A stretch of 10,271 nucleotides of DNA, from the NCBI GenBank assembly GCA_019912505.1, contig JAIOIM010000408.1, positions 1-10,271 of the forward strand, written 5' to 3'. This DNA comes from Ignavibacteriaceae bacterium (GTDB lineage: Bacteria; Bacteroidota; Ignavibacteria; Ignavibacteriales; Ignavibacteriaceae). Position 1 is the first letter of the stretch. Each line of letters begins with the position of its first letter. This document shows, piece by piece, positions 1-6,593 of this stretch. The notes below the pieces were generated by a model that saw only the letters and a program-made list of their open reading frames with translations, ran no database searches and had not been told where the DNA came from. The position numbers and the translations under genes were made by a program.

Positions 1-3
1 ACA

Positions 4-62
4 AGCGGAACATACGGAGCGAAGACACACCCAAAGGTGTCGTAGCGGAGATATGTGGAGCG
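4..62. repeat. Imperfect direct repeat flanking a small hairpin, upstream of pgsA
   Basis: An 18-nt unit at 4-21 recurs as a 19-nt unit at 44-62. Both begin AGCGGA and end GGAGCG, and between these they differ by about three transitions and one inserted base. Between the copies, ACACC (27-31) and GGTGT (36-40) can pair around a CAAA loop. ACATA (10-14) and TATGT (52-56), inside the two copies, are also complementary, so a longer interrupted stem is possible. The island is clearly GC-richer than the AT-rich sequence after base 70. It could be a dispersed intergenic repeat, the 3' untranslated end of an upstream transcript, or a terminator without a clear T-tract. The repeat is seen directly; any function is unknown. 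Confidence 0.5.
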
Positions 63-128
63 GGCATAATTCAGCAACCCGGAATAATCTGGTTTTACAT
101 TATAGTTTTTGTAAAAGTACCTTTTCAC

Positions 129-159
129 TTGAACCATTACATGAATACCCTTATTTAAT
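129..159 (+). promoter_or_regulatory. Weak promoter candidate for the pgsA-recX operon
   Basis: TTGAAC at 129-134 resembles a -35 box. TATTTA (152-157, 17-bp spacing) or TTTAAT (154-159, 19-bp spacing) could serve as the -10, within an AT-rich stretch 32-62 nt before the pgsA start. Bacteroidota-type primary sigma factors prefer a different -7 element, and only a near match (TAGTTTTT, 103-110) is present. AT-rich DNA gives such matches by chance, so this is a candidate only. Confidence 0.22.
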
Positions 160-190
160 AAAAATTGCCGAAGCATAACGGTACCGAATT

Positions 191-787
191 ATGTTATTAC
201 CAAATCAACTAACAGTTCTACGAATTATTTTAACGCCGGTTTTCCTTTTCTTTTTTCTTTCCGAAGACCCGCTGATGAAACAAATTTCTCTCGGTATTTA
301 TATTATTGCAGCGTTAACCGATTGGTACGATGGCTGGCTTGCCCGGAAATTTAATTACATCACGGCGTGGGGAAAGTTTTGGGATCCGTTGGCAGATAAA
401 ATATTAGTCTCTGCCGCTTTTTTAGGTTTTGTTTTTATCGGCTATGTTGAATTGTGGATGGTAATTATAATTATTCTAAGAGATTTTGTAATAACCAGTT
501 TAAGAGCTTATGCAGACTACCGCGACTTCACATTCCCAACCAGCTACTATGCAAAATGGAAAACATTTATACAAATGGTTTTTCTTTATTACCTGTTAAT
601 TTTATATGTAGGGAAAAATACTTCTGCAATATATCTGCATAATGAAGAAATATTTAATCTGTTGCTAAATGAAAGATTAATTTATTTTTCGATGCTTGTT
701 ATTACGGCAATAACATTTCATTCAGGTATTACTTATATTTACAAAAATAGAAAACTGATTGGTAAGTTATTAAACAGTGAAGCTTAA
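191..787 (+). CDS. pgsA: CDP-diacylglycerol--glycerol-3-phosphate 3-phosphatidyltransferase
   Basis: This integral membrane enzyme joins CDP-diacylglycerol and glycerol 3-phosphate to give phosphatidylglycerophosphate, the committed step to phosphatidylglycerol and cardiolipin. The 198-residue protein has the usual family length and the typical opening LPNQLTVLRIILTP. The complete CDP-alcohol phosphotransferase signature is present: D44, D47-G48, A51-R52, G61, D65 and D69, the acidic residues that hold the metal ions. Hydrophobic segments lie near residues 8-24, 32-43, 75-96, 126-140 and 163-180. The ATG start fits the family N-terminus, although no clear Shine-Dalgarno precedes it. Its 3' end overlaps pgpA, which encodes the next enzyme of the pathway, and this supports the assignment over other CDP-alcohol transferases. 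Confidence 0.95.
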   Translation: MLLPNQLTVLRIILTPVFLFFFLSEDPLMKQISLGIYIIAALTDWYDGWLARKFNYITAWGKFWDPLADKILVSAAFLGFVFIGYVELWMVIIIILRDFVITSLRAYADYRDFTFPTSYYAKWKTFIQMVFLYYLLILYVGKNTSAIYLHNEEIFNLLLNERLIYFSMLVITAITFHSGITYIYKNRKLIGKLLNSEA

Positions 788-1229
788 TTTTGTTGAAAAA
801 CTTTTAGGGAGCGGTTTTTATACCGGATTTATACCGTTTGCGTCCGGTACTTTCGGCAGCCTGGCAGCATTAATTATTTATGCAATTCCGGGGTTCGAAA
901 AGTCCGAAGTATTGATTCCATTGATAATTCTTTTTACTTTGTATGGCATTAATATCGGGAACAAGTTTGAAGATGTGTACGGTAAAGATCCATCCGAATG
1001 CACAATTGATGAAGTGGTTGGAATGTGGATTTCTCTTTTGTTTCTCCCGAAAATATTATGGATATCGCTGACGGCATTTTTTTTATGGCGTTTATTGGAT
1101 ATTATAAAACCTTACCCTGCGAGGCAATTTGAAAAGTTTGCCGGCGGGCTTGGAATAATGGCTGACGATGTTGCCGCAGCTATTTATACGCTAATTATAC
1201 TTCACTTATTTTTATATATTTTAGCATAA
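777..1229 (+). CDS. pgpA: Phosphatidylglycerophosphatase A
   Basis: PgpA removes the phosphate from phosphatidylglycerophosphate to give phosphatidylglycerol, so it acts directly after PgsA at the inner membrane. The 150-residue protein shows the family landmarks in order: GSGFYTGFIPFASGTFGSLA (11-30), the acidic DPSECTIDEVVG block (71-82), LWRLLDIIKPYPARQFE (103-119) and GGLGIMADDVAAAIY (123-137). Four hydrophobic segments, including a C-terminal anchor, are visible. The start is GTG and lies inside the last codons of pgsA (11-nt overlap), which implies translational coupling. The N-terminus at this GTG matches the short leader usual before the GSGF motif. No strong Shine-Dalgarno is present. 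Pairing with pgsA in one unit makes the function secure. Confidence 0.93.
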   Translation: MKLNFVEKLLGSGFYTGFIPFASGTFGSLAALIIYAIPGFEKSEVLIPLIILFTLYGINIGNKFEDVYGKDPSECTIDEVVGMWISLLFLPKILWISLTAFFLWRLLDIIKPYPARQFEKFAGGLGIMADDVAAAIYTLIILHLFLYILA

Positions 1230-1266
1230 AAATTTTTATCGAACAGTGGAAAGTGAAAATTCAGAG

Positions 1267-2523
1267 ATGAATGCACATATTATTACAATTGGGGATGAAA
1301 TACTTATTGGTCAAACACTAAATACCAATGCAGCATTAATCGGCGAAAAACTAACTGCAATTCAGCTAAAACTAAAAAGCTCATCTGTTGTGGGCGATGT
1401 TGAGAGCCAAATTTTAGATGAATTCGAGAGGTGTTTTAAAATTTATGATGTAGTGTTGGTTACGGGCGGTTTAGGTCCAACGCACGATGATGTTACGCGC
1501 CAGTGTATTGTAAAGTTTTTTAATACTACTTTAATCAAAAACAAAGACGTCCTTGCAAATATAAAAAGTTTATTTGCAAGAAAGGGACGTGAAATTACAA
1601 AAGTAAATGAAAACCAGGCTCTTGTTCCTGAAATAGCAAAAATAATTTCTAATCAATACGGAACCGCGCCAGGTTTATGGATTGAGAAGGATAATAAAAT
1701 ATTTATTGTAATGCCGGGCGTTCCGTATGAAATGAAGGCAATGATGGATGATTTTGTTATATCTGAACTGCAAAGTCGGGTTGGGCAGTTATCATCAATC
1801 ATTAAAATGAAAACACTTCAAACTACAGGCATTCCCGAATCAAGTCTTTACGAAAAACTTGGCGATATAACCGAATTACTAAACGGTGCAAAACTTGCTT
1901 TGCTGCCAAGCCAGTTTGGAGTAAAACTCCGCATTACTGTTGATGAAAAAAACGAAGAAGCCGCTAAAAATAAAATAAGCGAGGTCGAACAAAAAATAAG
2001 AGCAAAAGCGGGCAGGTACATCTTTACAACAGAGGATGAACCTCTTGAAAATGTGATTGCAAGGTTGCTAAAGGAAAGACAGATGACCATTTCGGTGGCG
2101 GAGTCCTGTACCGGAGGCAATATTGCAAATGCGTTGACGAATATAAACGGAAGCAGCAGCTATTTTGAAAGAGGAGTGGTTGCCTACAGCAATGCAGCTA
2201 AGGTAGAAATTTTAAAGGTAAACGAGGATACTATTGCTCAATACGGTGCAGTAAGCCTTGAAGTAGCCCGCCAGATGGCGGCAGGGGTAAAAGCAATTAG
2301 CGGAACAGACTTAGGAATATCGATTACCGGTATTTTAGGACCGACCGGCGCTACTGCTGGAAAACCTGTTGGATTGGTATACATCGGCTTGTGCGATGAT
2401 AAAGTTTGTACAGCTAAAAAGTTTTTATTTGGGGGTGATAGATTATTAAATAAGCAGCGGGCTACTCAAGCAGCGCTGGAAATGATAAGAAGACACTTAT
2501 TAGGGATAACATTCGATGACTAG
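1267..2523 (+). CDS. cinA: CinA family protein: MoCF-like (COG1058) domain plus NMN deamidase (PncC-like) domain
   Basis: This is full-length CinA, 418 residues from ATG 1267. Numbering here is from that ATG. The N-terminal MoaB/Mog-like domain (about 1-165) starts with IITIGDEILIGQTLNTNA and carries TGGLGPTHDD (66-75). In characterised CinA proteins this domain hydrolyses ADP-ribose. A linking domain follows, then GRYIF (about 249-253). The C-terminal CinA/PncC domain (about 260-418) carries AESCTGG (278-284) and TGILGPTG (354-361). This domain deamidates nicotinamide mononucleotide, recycling a by-product of NAD-dependent DNA ligase. An in-frame GTG at 1246 would add seven residues. I prefer 1267 because the family normally begins just before IITIGDEI, but neither start has a well-placed Shine-Dalgarno. 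The gap to pgpA is 37 nt, and the gene overlaps thpR by 8 nt. The usual GIAGPGG-like loop reads GILGPTG here, a modest deviation. Placement beside recA is common for cinA in many bacteria. Confidence 0.93.
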   Translation: MNAHIITIGDEILIGQTLNTNAALIGEKLTAIQLKLKSSSVVGDVESQILDEFERCFKIYDVVLVTGGLGPTHDDVTRQCIVKFFNTTLIKNKDVLANIKSLFARKGREITKVNENQALVPEIAKIISNQYGTAPGLWIEKDNKIFIVMPGVPYEMKAMMDDFVISELQSRVGQLSSIIKMKTLQTTGIPESSLYEKLGDITELLNGAKLALLPSQFGVKLRITVDEKNEEAAKNKISEVEQKIRAKAGRYIFTTEDEPLENVIARLLKERQMTISVAESCTGGNIANALTNINGSSSYFERGVVAYSNAAKVEILKVNEDTIAQYGAVSLEVARQMAAGVKAISGTDLGISITGILGPTGATAGKPVGLVYIGLCDDKVCTAKKFLFGGDRLLNKQRATQAALEMIRRHLLGITFDD

Positions 2524-3064
2524 ATTATTTATTGCTTTAAGGATTCCAGATGAACCACTAGTGCAATTAAAAGAACTTATACACGATTTACTTCCGGATG
2601 CAAATCAGCACAAATGGGAAAATGTTGAAAAACAACACCTCACATTAAAATTTATCGGTGAGGTTGATGATTTTCAGATTGAAGATATTGCCGCCTCACT
2701 TCAATATATAACCGAATATGATAAATTTTTCTGTGAATTCGGTAAACTTGGAGTTTTCGGTACCTGGCAAAAACCAAAAATTTTTTATTGCAGCCTATAT
2801 ACTGATGACTCGTTGGAAGAACTTGTGCAGCGCATAGACGCTACTTTGGAGGAATTTTTGATTCCACCCGAACAGCGCAGGTTTAAACCGCATCTTACGC
2901 TTTTGCGTTACCACAGCGGTGAAAATTGGAAACGAATTTTTAGAATTTCTAACTATGAGGTGCCCGGAATTACATTCCAGAGCGAAGAAATTGTATTATA
3001 TAAAAGTGAACTTCTTTCGAGCGGTACCATATACACCCCCGTTAGAACATTTAAACTGAAATGA
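2516..3064 (+). CDS. thpR: RNA 2',3'-cyclic phosphodiesterase (2H phosphoesterase, LigT/ThpR family)
   Basis: The 182-residue protein has the two hallmark HxTx motifs of the 2H phosphoesterase superfamily: H41-L-T43 in QHLTLKFIGEV and H126-L-T128 in FKPHLTLLR. Their spacing of 85 residues and the opening RLFIALRIPDEP are typical of ThpR. The family opens 2',3'-cyclic phosphate ends of RNA to 2'-phosphates; some members also ligate tRNA halves in vitro. The protein is soluble and cytoplasmic, with no signal peptide. The ATG overlaps the last 8 nt of cinA, so translation is probably coupled. The stop lies 14 nt before recA. The cinA-thpR-recA order suggests a conserved nucleic-acid maintenance cluster, but the physiological RNA substrate cannot be read from the sequence. 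Confidence 0.92.
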   Translation: MTRLFIALRIPDEPLVQLKELIHDLLPDANQHKWENVEKQHLTLKFIGEVDDFQIEDIAASLQYITEYDKFFCEFGKLGVFGTWQKPKIFYCSLYTDDSLEELVQRIDATLEEFLIPPEQRRFKPHLTLLRYHSGENWKRIFRISNYEVPGITFQSEEIVLYKSELLSSGTIYTPVRTFKLK

Positions 3065-3067
3065 ACT

Positions 3068-3071
3068 GGAG
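3068..3071 (+). promoter_or_regulatory. recA ribosome binding site
   Basis: GGAG sits 7 nt before the recA ATG, in the short gap after thpR. It is the only well-spaced Shine-Dalgarno in this operon and fixes the start at 3079. It suggests recA is translated more strongly than its neighbours. Confidence 0.7.
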
Positions 3072-3078
3072 AAAATGA

Positions 3079-4158
3079 ATGAGTACAGATAGAGAACAAA
3101 AATTAAAAATTATTGAAGATGCTATTTTAAGCATCGAAAAATCTTATGGCAAAGGCGCCATAATGAAACTCGGCGATGGTGTGATAAACAAAGTTGAATC
3201 AATTCCCACCGGTGCATTATCATTAGACTACGCACTCGGTATAGGCGGTGTTCCGCGCGGAAGAGTAACTGAAATTTATGGGCCTGAATCAAGCGGGAAA
3301 ACAACTTTGTGTCTGCATATAATTGCGGAAGCACAAAAGGCAGGCGGCTTAGCTGCGTTTATTGACGCTGAACATGCGCTTGATGTTAATTACGCCAAAC
3401 GTCTCGGTGTAGATACAAGCAACCTATTATTATCGCAGCCCGATTTTGGCGAGCAAGCGCTTGAAATTACAGAAACGCTCGTACGCAGCAACGCACTTGA
3501 TGTAATTGTAATTGACTCTGTCGCAGCGCTTGTTCCTCGTTCGGAAATTGAAGGGGAAATGGGTGACGCAACTATGGCTATGCAGGCGCGATTGATGTCG
3601 CAAGCGCTGCGTAAACTTACAAGCGTAATAGCAAAATCAAAGACTACTGTAATTTTTATAAATCAGTTACGAAGCAAGATTGGTATTATGTTTGGCAACC
3701 CAGAAACTACAACCGGTGGAAATGCTCTTAAATTTTATTCCTCCGTTCGTCTTGATATACGAAGAATAGCCGCAATAAAAGATGGTACAGATATCATCGG
3801 CAACAGAACAAAAGTTAAAATTGTAAAAAGTAAGGTTGCCCCGCCGTTTAAAGAAGTTGAATTTGATATTCTCTATAATGAAGGTATCAGCAAAACCGGC
3901 GATCTTATTGATTTGGCTGTTACTCTCGGTATTATTAAAAAGAGCGGCGCATGGTTTTCATATGAAGAAGACCGTTTCCAGGGCAGAGAACAGTTTCGTC
4001 AAAAACTTATAGAGTTCCCGGAGTTGTTTGATAAAATCAACATCGAACTTCGGCAAAAATTAGGTATGCTTGCATCAACTGAAACTGAAAAAGCTGCAGA
4101 GGAAGATAATACTACCGACGCTGCTGAAAAACCGAAAGGTAAAAAATCTTCAAAGTAA
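3079..4158 (+). CDS. recA: Recombinase RecA
   Basis: RecA binds single-stranded DNA, forms ATP-dependent filaments, performs strand exchange and stimulates LexA-type self-cleavage where a LexA system exists. The 359-residue protein has every core element: Walker A GPESSGKT (68-75), E98 of FIDAEHALD, SQPDFGEQALEI (119-130), Walker B VIVIDSVAAL (142-151), the L1 region from SEIEGEMGD (155-163), and the L2 region INQLRSKIGIMFGNPETTTG (195-214). The C-terminal domain is intact. The tail after about residue 333 is first acidic (TEKAAEEDNTTD), then ends in a lysine-rich KPKGKKSSK, unlike the purely acidic tail of E. coli RecA. No frameshift or intein is seen. With only 14 nt after thpR there is no room for a separate SOS promoter in the gap, and recX follows after 9 nt. 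Confidence 0.99.
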   Translation: MSTDREQKLKIIEDAILSIEKSYGKGAIMKLGDGVINKVESIPTGALSLDYALGIGGVPRGRVTEIYGPESSGKTTLCLHIIAEAQKAGGLAAFIDAEHALDVNYAKRLGVDTSNLLLSQPDFGEQALEITETLVRSNALDVIVIDSVAALVPRSEIEGEMGDATMAMQARLMSQALRKLTSVIAKSKTTVIFINQLRSKIGIMFGNPETTTGGNALKFYSSVRLDIRRIAAIKDGTDIIGNRTKVKIVKSKVAPPFKEVEFDILYNEGISKTGDLIDLAVTLGIIKKSGAWFSYEEDRFQGREQFRQKLIEFPELFDKINIELRQKLGMLASTETEKAAEEDNTTDAAEKPKGKKSSK

Positions 4159-4167
4159 GTTATCTTT

Positions 4168-4818
4168 ATGAAAATTTTATGTGCAGTAAGAAAAGGCTCT
4201 TCGGATGTAAAAATTGAATTAGATAATGGTGAGAATCTTTACCTTTCTTACGAAGTGTTTTTAAAAAGCGGTCTAAGGAAAAATGATGAAATTTCCGAAG
4301 ACCGTTTTTCTTTTTTTGTGGAAGAAAACAAACTCCACCATATAAAACAGAGGGCATACAAACTGCTCGCACGCCGACTTCACTCAGAATATGAACTCCG
4401 ACAAAAACTTAAACAAAAAGATTATTCAAAACATCTTATAGATAAAGTAATAGATGAGCTTTTAGATAAAAAATATTTGAATGATGCAGAGTTTGCAAAC
4501 CAATATGCCGCTGAAAATATAAAAAATAAATTATGGGGCGAAAAAAAACTTACGGCAGAATTAATGCGGCGGGGGATAAGCAAAAATAATATTTATGATG
4601 TAGTTGCCGATAAATTTCCACAAGGAAACGATATTGATAATGCTGACAAACTTGCCGAAAAAAAGTATAAGCAGCTTAGTTATAAAAACTTTGAACGTCT
4701 AAAACTGATGCAGAAGATAATTGCTTTTCTCCTTGGGAAAGGCTACGATTACGAAACAGCAAAACAAGCAGCAGAGAATGTGGTTCCCATGGACGAAAAT
4801 AAAAGCGATTGGGAATAA
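4168..4818 (+). CDS. recX: Regulatory protein RecX
   Basis: RecX binds RecA filaments and usually limits their growth or activity. The 216-residue protein has an extended N-terminal region (1-58) followed by tandem three-helix RecX repeats. The first runs over about 61-100 (RAYKLLARRLHSEYELRQKL, then VIDELLDKKYLND). The second, about 108-150, contains FANQYAAENIKNKLWGEKKL and MRRGISKNNIYDVV. A third, about 157-203, ends in FLLGKGYDYETAKQA. The ATG lies 9 nt after the recA stop with no recognisable Shine-Dalgarno and no hairpin in the gap. It is therefore probably expressed by read-through from recA at a lower translation rate. It is the last gene of the rightward unit and faces a convergent gene. 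Confidence 0.92.
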   Translation: MKILCAVRKGSSDVKIELDNGENLYLSYEVFLKSGLRKNDEISEDRFSFFVEENKLHHIKQRAYKLLARRLHSEYELRQKLKQKDYSKHLIDKVIDELLDKKYLNDAEFANQYAAENIKNKLWGEKKLTAELMRRGISKNNIYDVVADKFPQGNDIDNADKLAEKKYKQLSYKNFERLKLMQKIIAFLLGKGYDYETAKQAAENVVPMDENKSDWE

Positions 4819-4892
4819 AAGCAGAAACAGTTGAAGGTAAACTTTTGCAGGCTACCCTCATAACCGGCTGACAAACAAAGTTAACTTGAAAA

Positions 4893-5315
4893 CTATTTTA
4901 TTTTATGGGGAAGGTTTTTTATCATTTCCACAATTTCAGGAACCTCGATGGTTGTAATGGCTTCTTCCACCGAAAACCATTTTCGTTTTCGTAATTTCTT
5001 TTCCGGAAATTCTTCTAACACCTTTAACACTTCCATTGAGTAGACCCTAACGCTAACAACCCCGGCGGATTTTTCTTTTTTATAAAATCCGAGTTCAATG
5101 GTTTCGTTGGTTCCGGTTACGCCCGCTTCTTCATACGCTTCTTTTTTCGCCGACTCAAACGGGTGGAGGTTAAATTCCACATAACCTTTTGGCACTATCC
5201 ATTTTTTTTTGCGAAGCGAAGTAATTAATAGTACTTGAATCAATCCGTCTATTCTTCTAAATGGAACGACCGCTGATTGATCAAAATTGAAGGTAATTTT
5301 TTCTTCACCGCTCAA
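4893..5315 (-). CDS. NUDIX hydrolase
   Basis: Nudix proteins hydrolyse a nucleoside diphosphate linked to another group, using Mg2+ held by the Nudix-box glutamates. This 140-residue single-domain protein has the lead-in LRKKKWIVPKG and a Nudix box at 44-66: G44, E59, E62-E63, G65 and V66 are present. The consensus E at box position 7 is L50, and the Arg of REUxEE is K58. The arrangement resembles the diadenosine/diphosphoinositol polyphosphate hydrolase-like branch (PKGxVE...ESAxxEAxEEAG), but the substrate cannot be inferred. The start is TTG: its T and G overlap the TGA of the upstream gene (TTGA, 4 nt shared), and AAGGAG lies 11 nt upstream. No in-frame ATG exists before residue 94, so TTG is well supported. 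It is the last gene of the leftward unit. Confidence 0.88.
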   Translation of the reverse strand: MSGEEKITFNFDQSAVVPFRRIDGLIQVLLITSLRKKKWIVPKGYVEFNLHPFESAKKEAYEEAGVTGTNETIELGFYKKEKSAGVVSVRVYSMEVLKVLEEFPEKKLRKRKWFSVEEAITTIEVPEIVEMIKNLPHKIK

Positions 5316-6592
5316 TTATTGTTTTTCTCCTTAATCATTTTTTCGGCTTTTAAAATGTCAACTATTACTTCATCGATAACTAAAGGGTGTTGCTTATCAT
5401 TAATTTCAACAACAATTAGATAACCACTTAAATTGCCGGCTGATTTAAAAGCATTGTAAAGCGCCGACTGGTCGCTCAAAACTCTATTGCCATCGTCATC
5501 CCAAAGCTCCTTTGCCGATAAACAACCGAGAGTAGGAGTATTGGGGTAATATGGTTTGCCGCTGTAATACTCAGGGTCAACCGTTGAGCCATGTGCAATT
5601 ATTTCGCATCTTCCTGCTTCCCCGGCATAATACGCTTCGTGTATTGGAAAATAATTTTTCCAGCTTTTCGGTAATAGATTATCGTATAAATTTATTTCCC
5701 ATTTGGTTGATAAATCGAACTGAGAATGGAAATAATTTTGTGGCGAAACCTCATAAGGTAAAACAGTCTGAATATTTGGAGTTGTGCCGATAAAAATATT
5801 GCTGCTTGTATCAATCCCTTGAATTGAGAGAACACCCTGCGGAGTATTACCATTGGTGATGTAACCAGGCATGTTGCTTAATGCCCTGGCAAGCTGCGGC
5901 ACATAAAATACGTTTCCAAATTCATCACGCGCAAATGTGCCGTCTGATTTTCTTATTACGGCAAGCCCGGTATTATCGCGGTTTTTTCTTTGGAAGCTGA
6001 AAATAATTACGCTTCCACTCTCAACCGTTGCTGATAATAAATCAACAAGAGGAGGATGCGCTACTTTATCATTAAGAGTTATAAAGGAACTTAATGCAAA
6101 GAGTATAGGGTTATCATTCGGGTTTTCAAATTTACTTTTAAGTAATTCTAATGCTTTCGGTTTAGTAATAAATTTATCGCGCAGCAGGTAGTTTATTGCC
6201 ATTGCAAAAATCTTTGGGTTATCTGTACTCGCTGCAATTTGATTTATTTGCTCATTGAAATCAGTTGAGTACAAAACATACACCGCCTCGAGCAGTGCGC
6301 GTTGAAATCTTGGTGAGCGTTCCCCAAAATTATCTAAAGCAATTTTTATTGAGTTTGTAACCAAATCGGTTTTTATCATTCCAAGCCCGGCTCCCCAAAA
6401 AGCTTCGAGCCATTTGTCTTCGTTTTCTTTTGTCAGTGGAGAAGATAAATTATCCTCAATGATTTTGGTTCGTAATTTCTCGTCAAAATTTTGCCGTTCG
6501 CTTTTAGTGGTTAACGGAAGTTGAGCATCCTGAGCGCACAAGGTAGCCACAGCAAGAAAAGATAAAAATATTTTAAGCGAAAATAATTTCAT
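5312..6592 (-). CDS. Secreted protein with a helical N-terminal region and an L,D-transpeptidase-like C-terminal domain
   Basis: From ATG 6592 the protein has 426 residues and begins with a clear signal peptide (MKLFSLKIFLSFLAVATLCA), probably cut by signal peptidase I after LCA. A longer in-frame ATG at 6649 would bury that signal and sits inside the epimerase gene, so I reject it. ATG 6592 also has AGGAAG just upstream. Residues about 40-190 look all-helical and HEAT-like. From about 195 the features resemble a YkuD-type L,D-transpeptidase: a strand with IIFSFQR, then TPQGVLSIQG (250-259; compare TPxGxF.I), H334-G335 in IIAHGS, and T354-L-G-C357 in PTLGCLS. The His-to-Cys spacing is 23 residues, slightly more than the usual 18-21, and the SHGC histidine is Leu. 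If active, it would act on periplasmic peptidoglycan, forming or swapping L,D-crosslinks or attaching proteins. Family membership is inferred from motifs, not a search. It starts 1 nt after the epimerase stop and overlaps the Nudix start. Confidence 0.7.
   Translation of the reverse strand: MKLFSLKIFLSFLAVATLCAQDAQLPLTTKSERQNFDEKLRTKIIEDNLSSPLTKENEDKWLEAFWGAGLGMIKTDLVTNSIKIALDNFGERSPRFQRALLEAVYVLYSTDFNEQINQIAASTDNPKIFAMAINYLLRDKFITKPKALELLKSKFENPNDNPILFALSSFITLNDKVAHPPLVDLLSATVESGSVIIFSFQRKNRDNTGLAVIRKSDGTFARDEFGNVFYVPQLARALSNMPGYITNGNTPQGVLSIQGIDTSSNIFIGTTPNIQTVLPYEVSPQNYFHSQFDLSTKWEINLYDNLLPKSWKNYFPIHEAYYAGEAGRCEIIAHGSTVDPEYYSGKPYYPNTPTLGCLSAKELWDDDGNRVLSDQSALYNAFKSAGNLSGYLIVVEINDKQHPLVIDEVIVDILKAEKMIKEKNNN
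5327..5332 (-). promoter_or_regulatory. Ribosome binding site of the Nudix gene
   Basis: AAGGAG on the minus strand, inside the end of the upstream coding region and 11 nt before the TTG codon. It supports the non-ATG start and independent re-initiation at the overlap. Confidence 0.6.
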
Positions 6593-6593
6593 C

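Noticed and set aside
1..70. Integron attC-like or CRISPR-like element
   Set aside because: There are only two imperfect units, without the paired RYYYAAC/GTRRRRY ends of attC and without regular spacers.
2..175. An open frame from the left edge to a TAA at 173-175, possibly the 3' end of an upstream gene
   Set aside because: The translation is rich in Arg, His, Cys and Ser through a repeat-containing segment, matches no family I recognise, and has no internal ATG close to a ribosome site. A real gene tail cannot be excluded without upstream sequence.
4819..4892. A bidirectional terminator between the convergent recX and Nudix genes
   Set aside because: I found only the AAGTTAACTT palindrome (4878-4887), which has no room for a loop, and a weak GGTT/AGCC pairing. 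No GC-rich stem with a T-run is visible.
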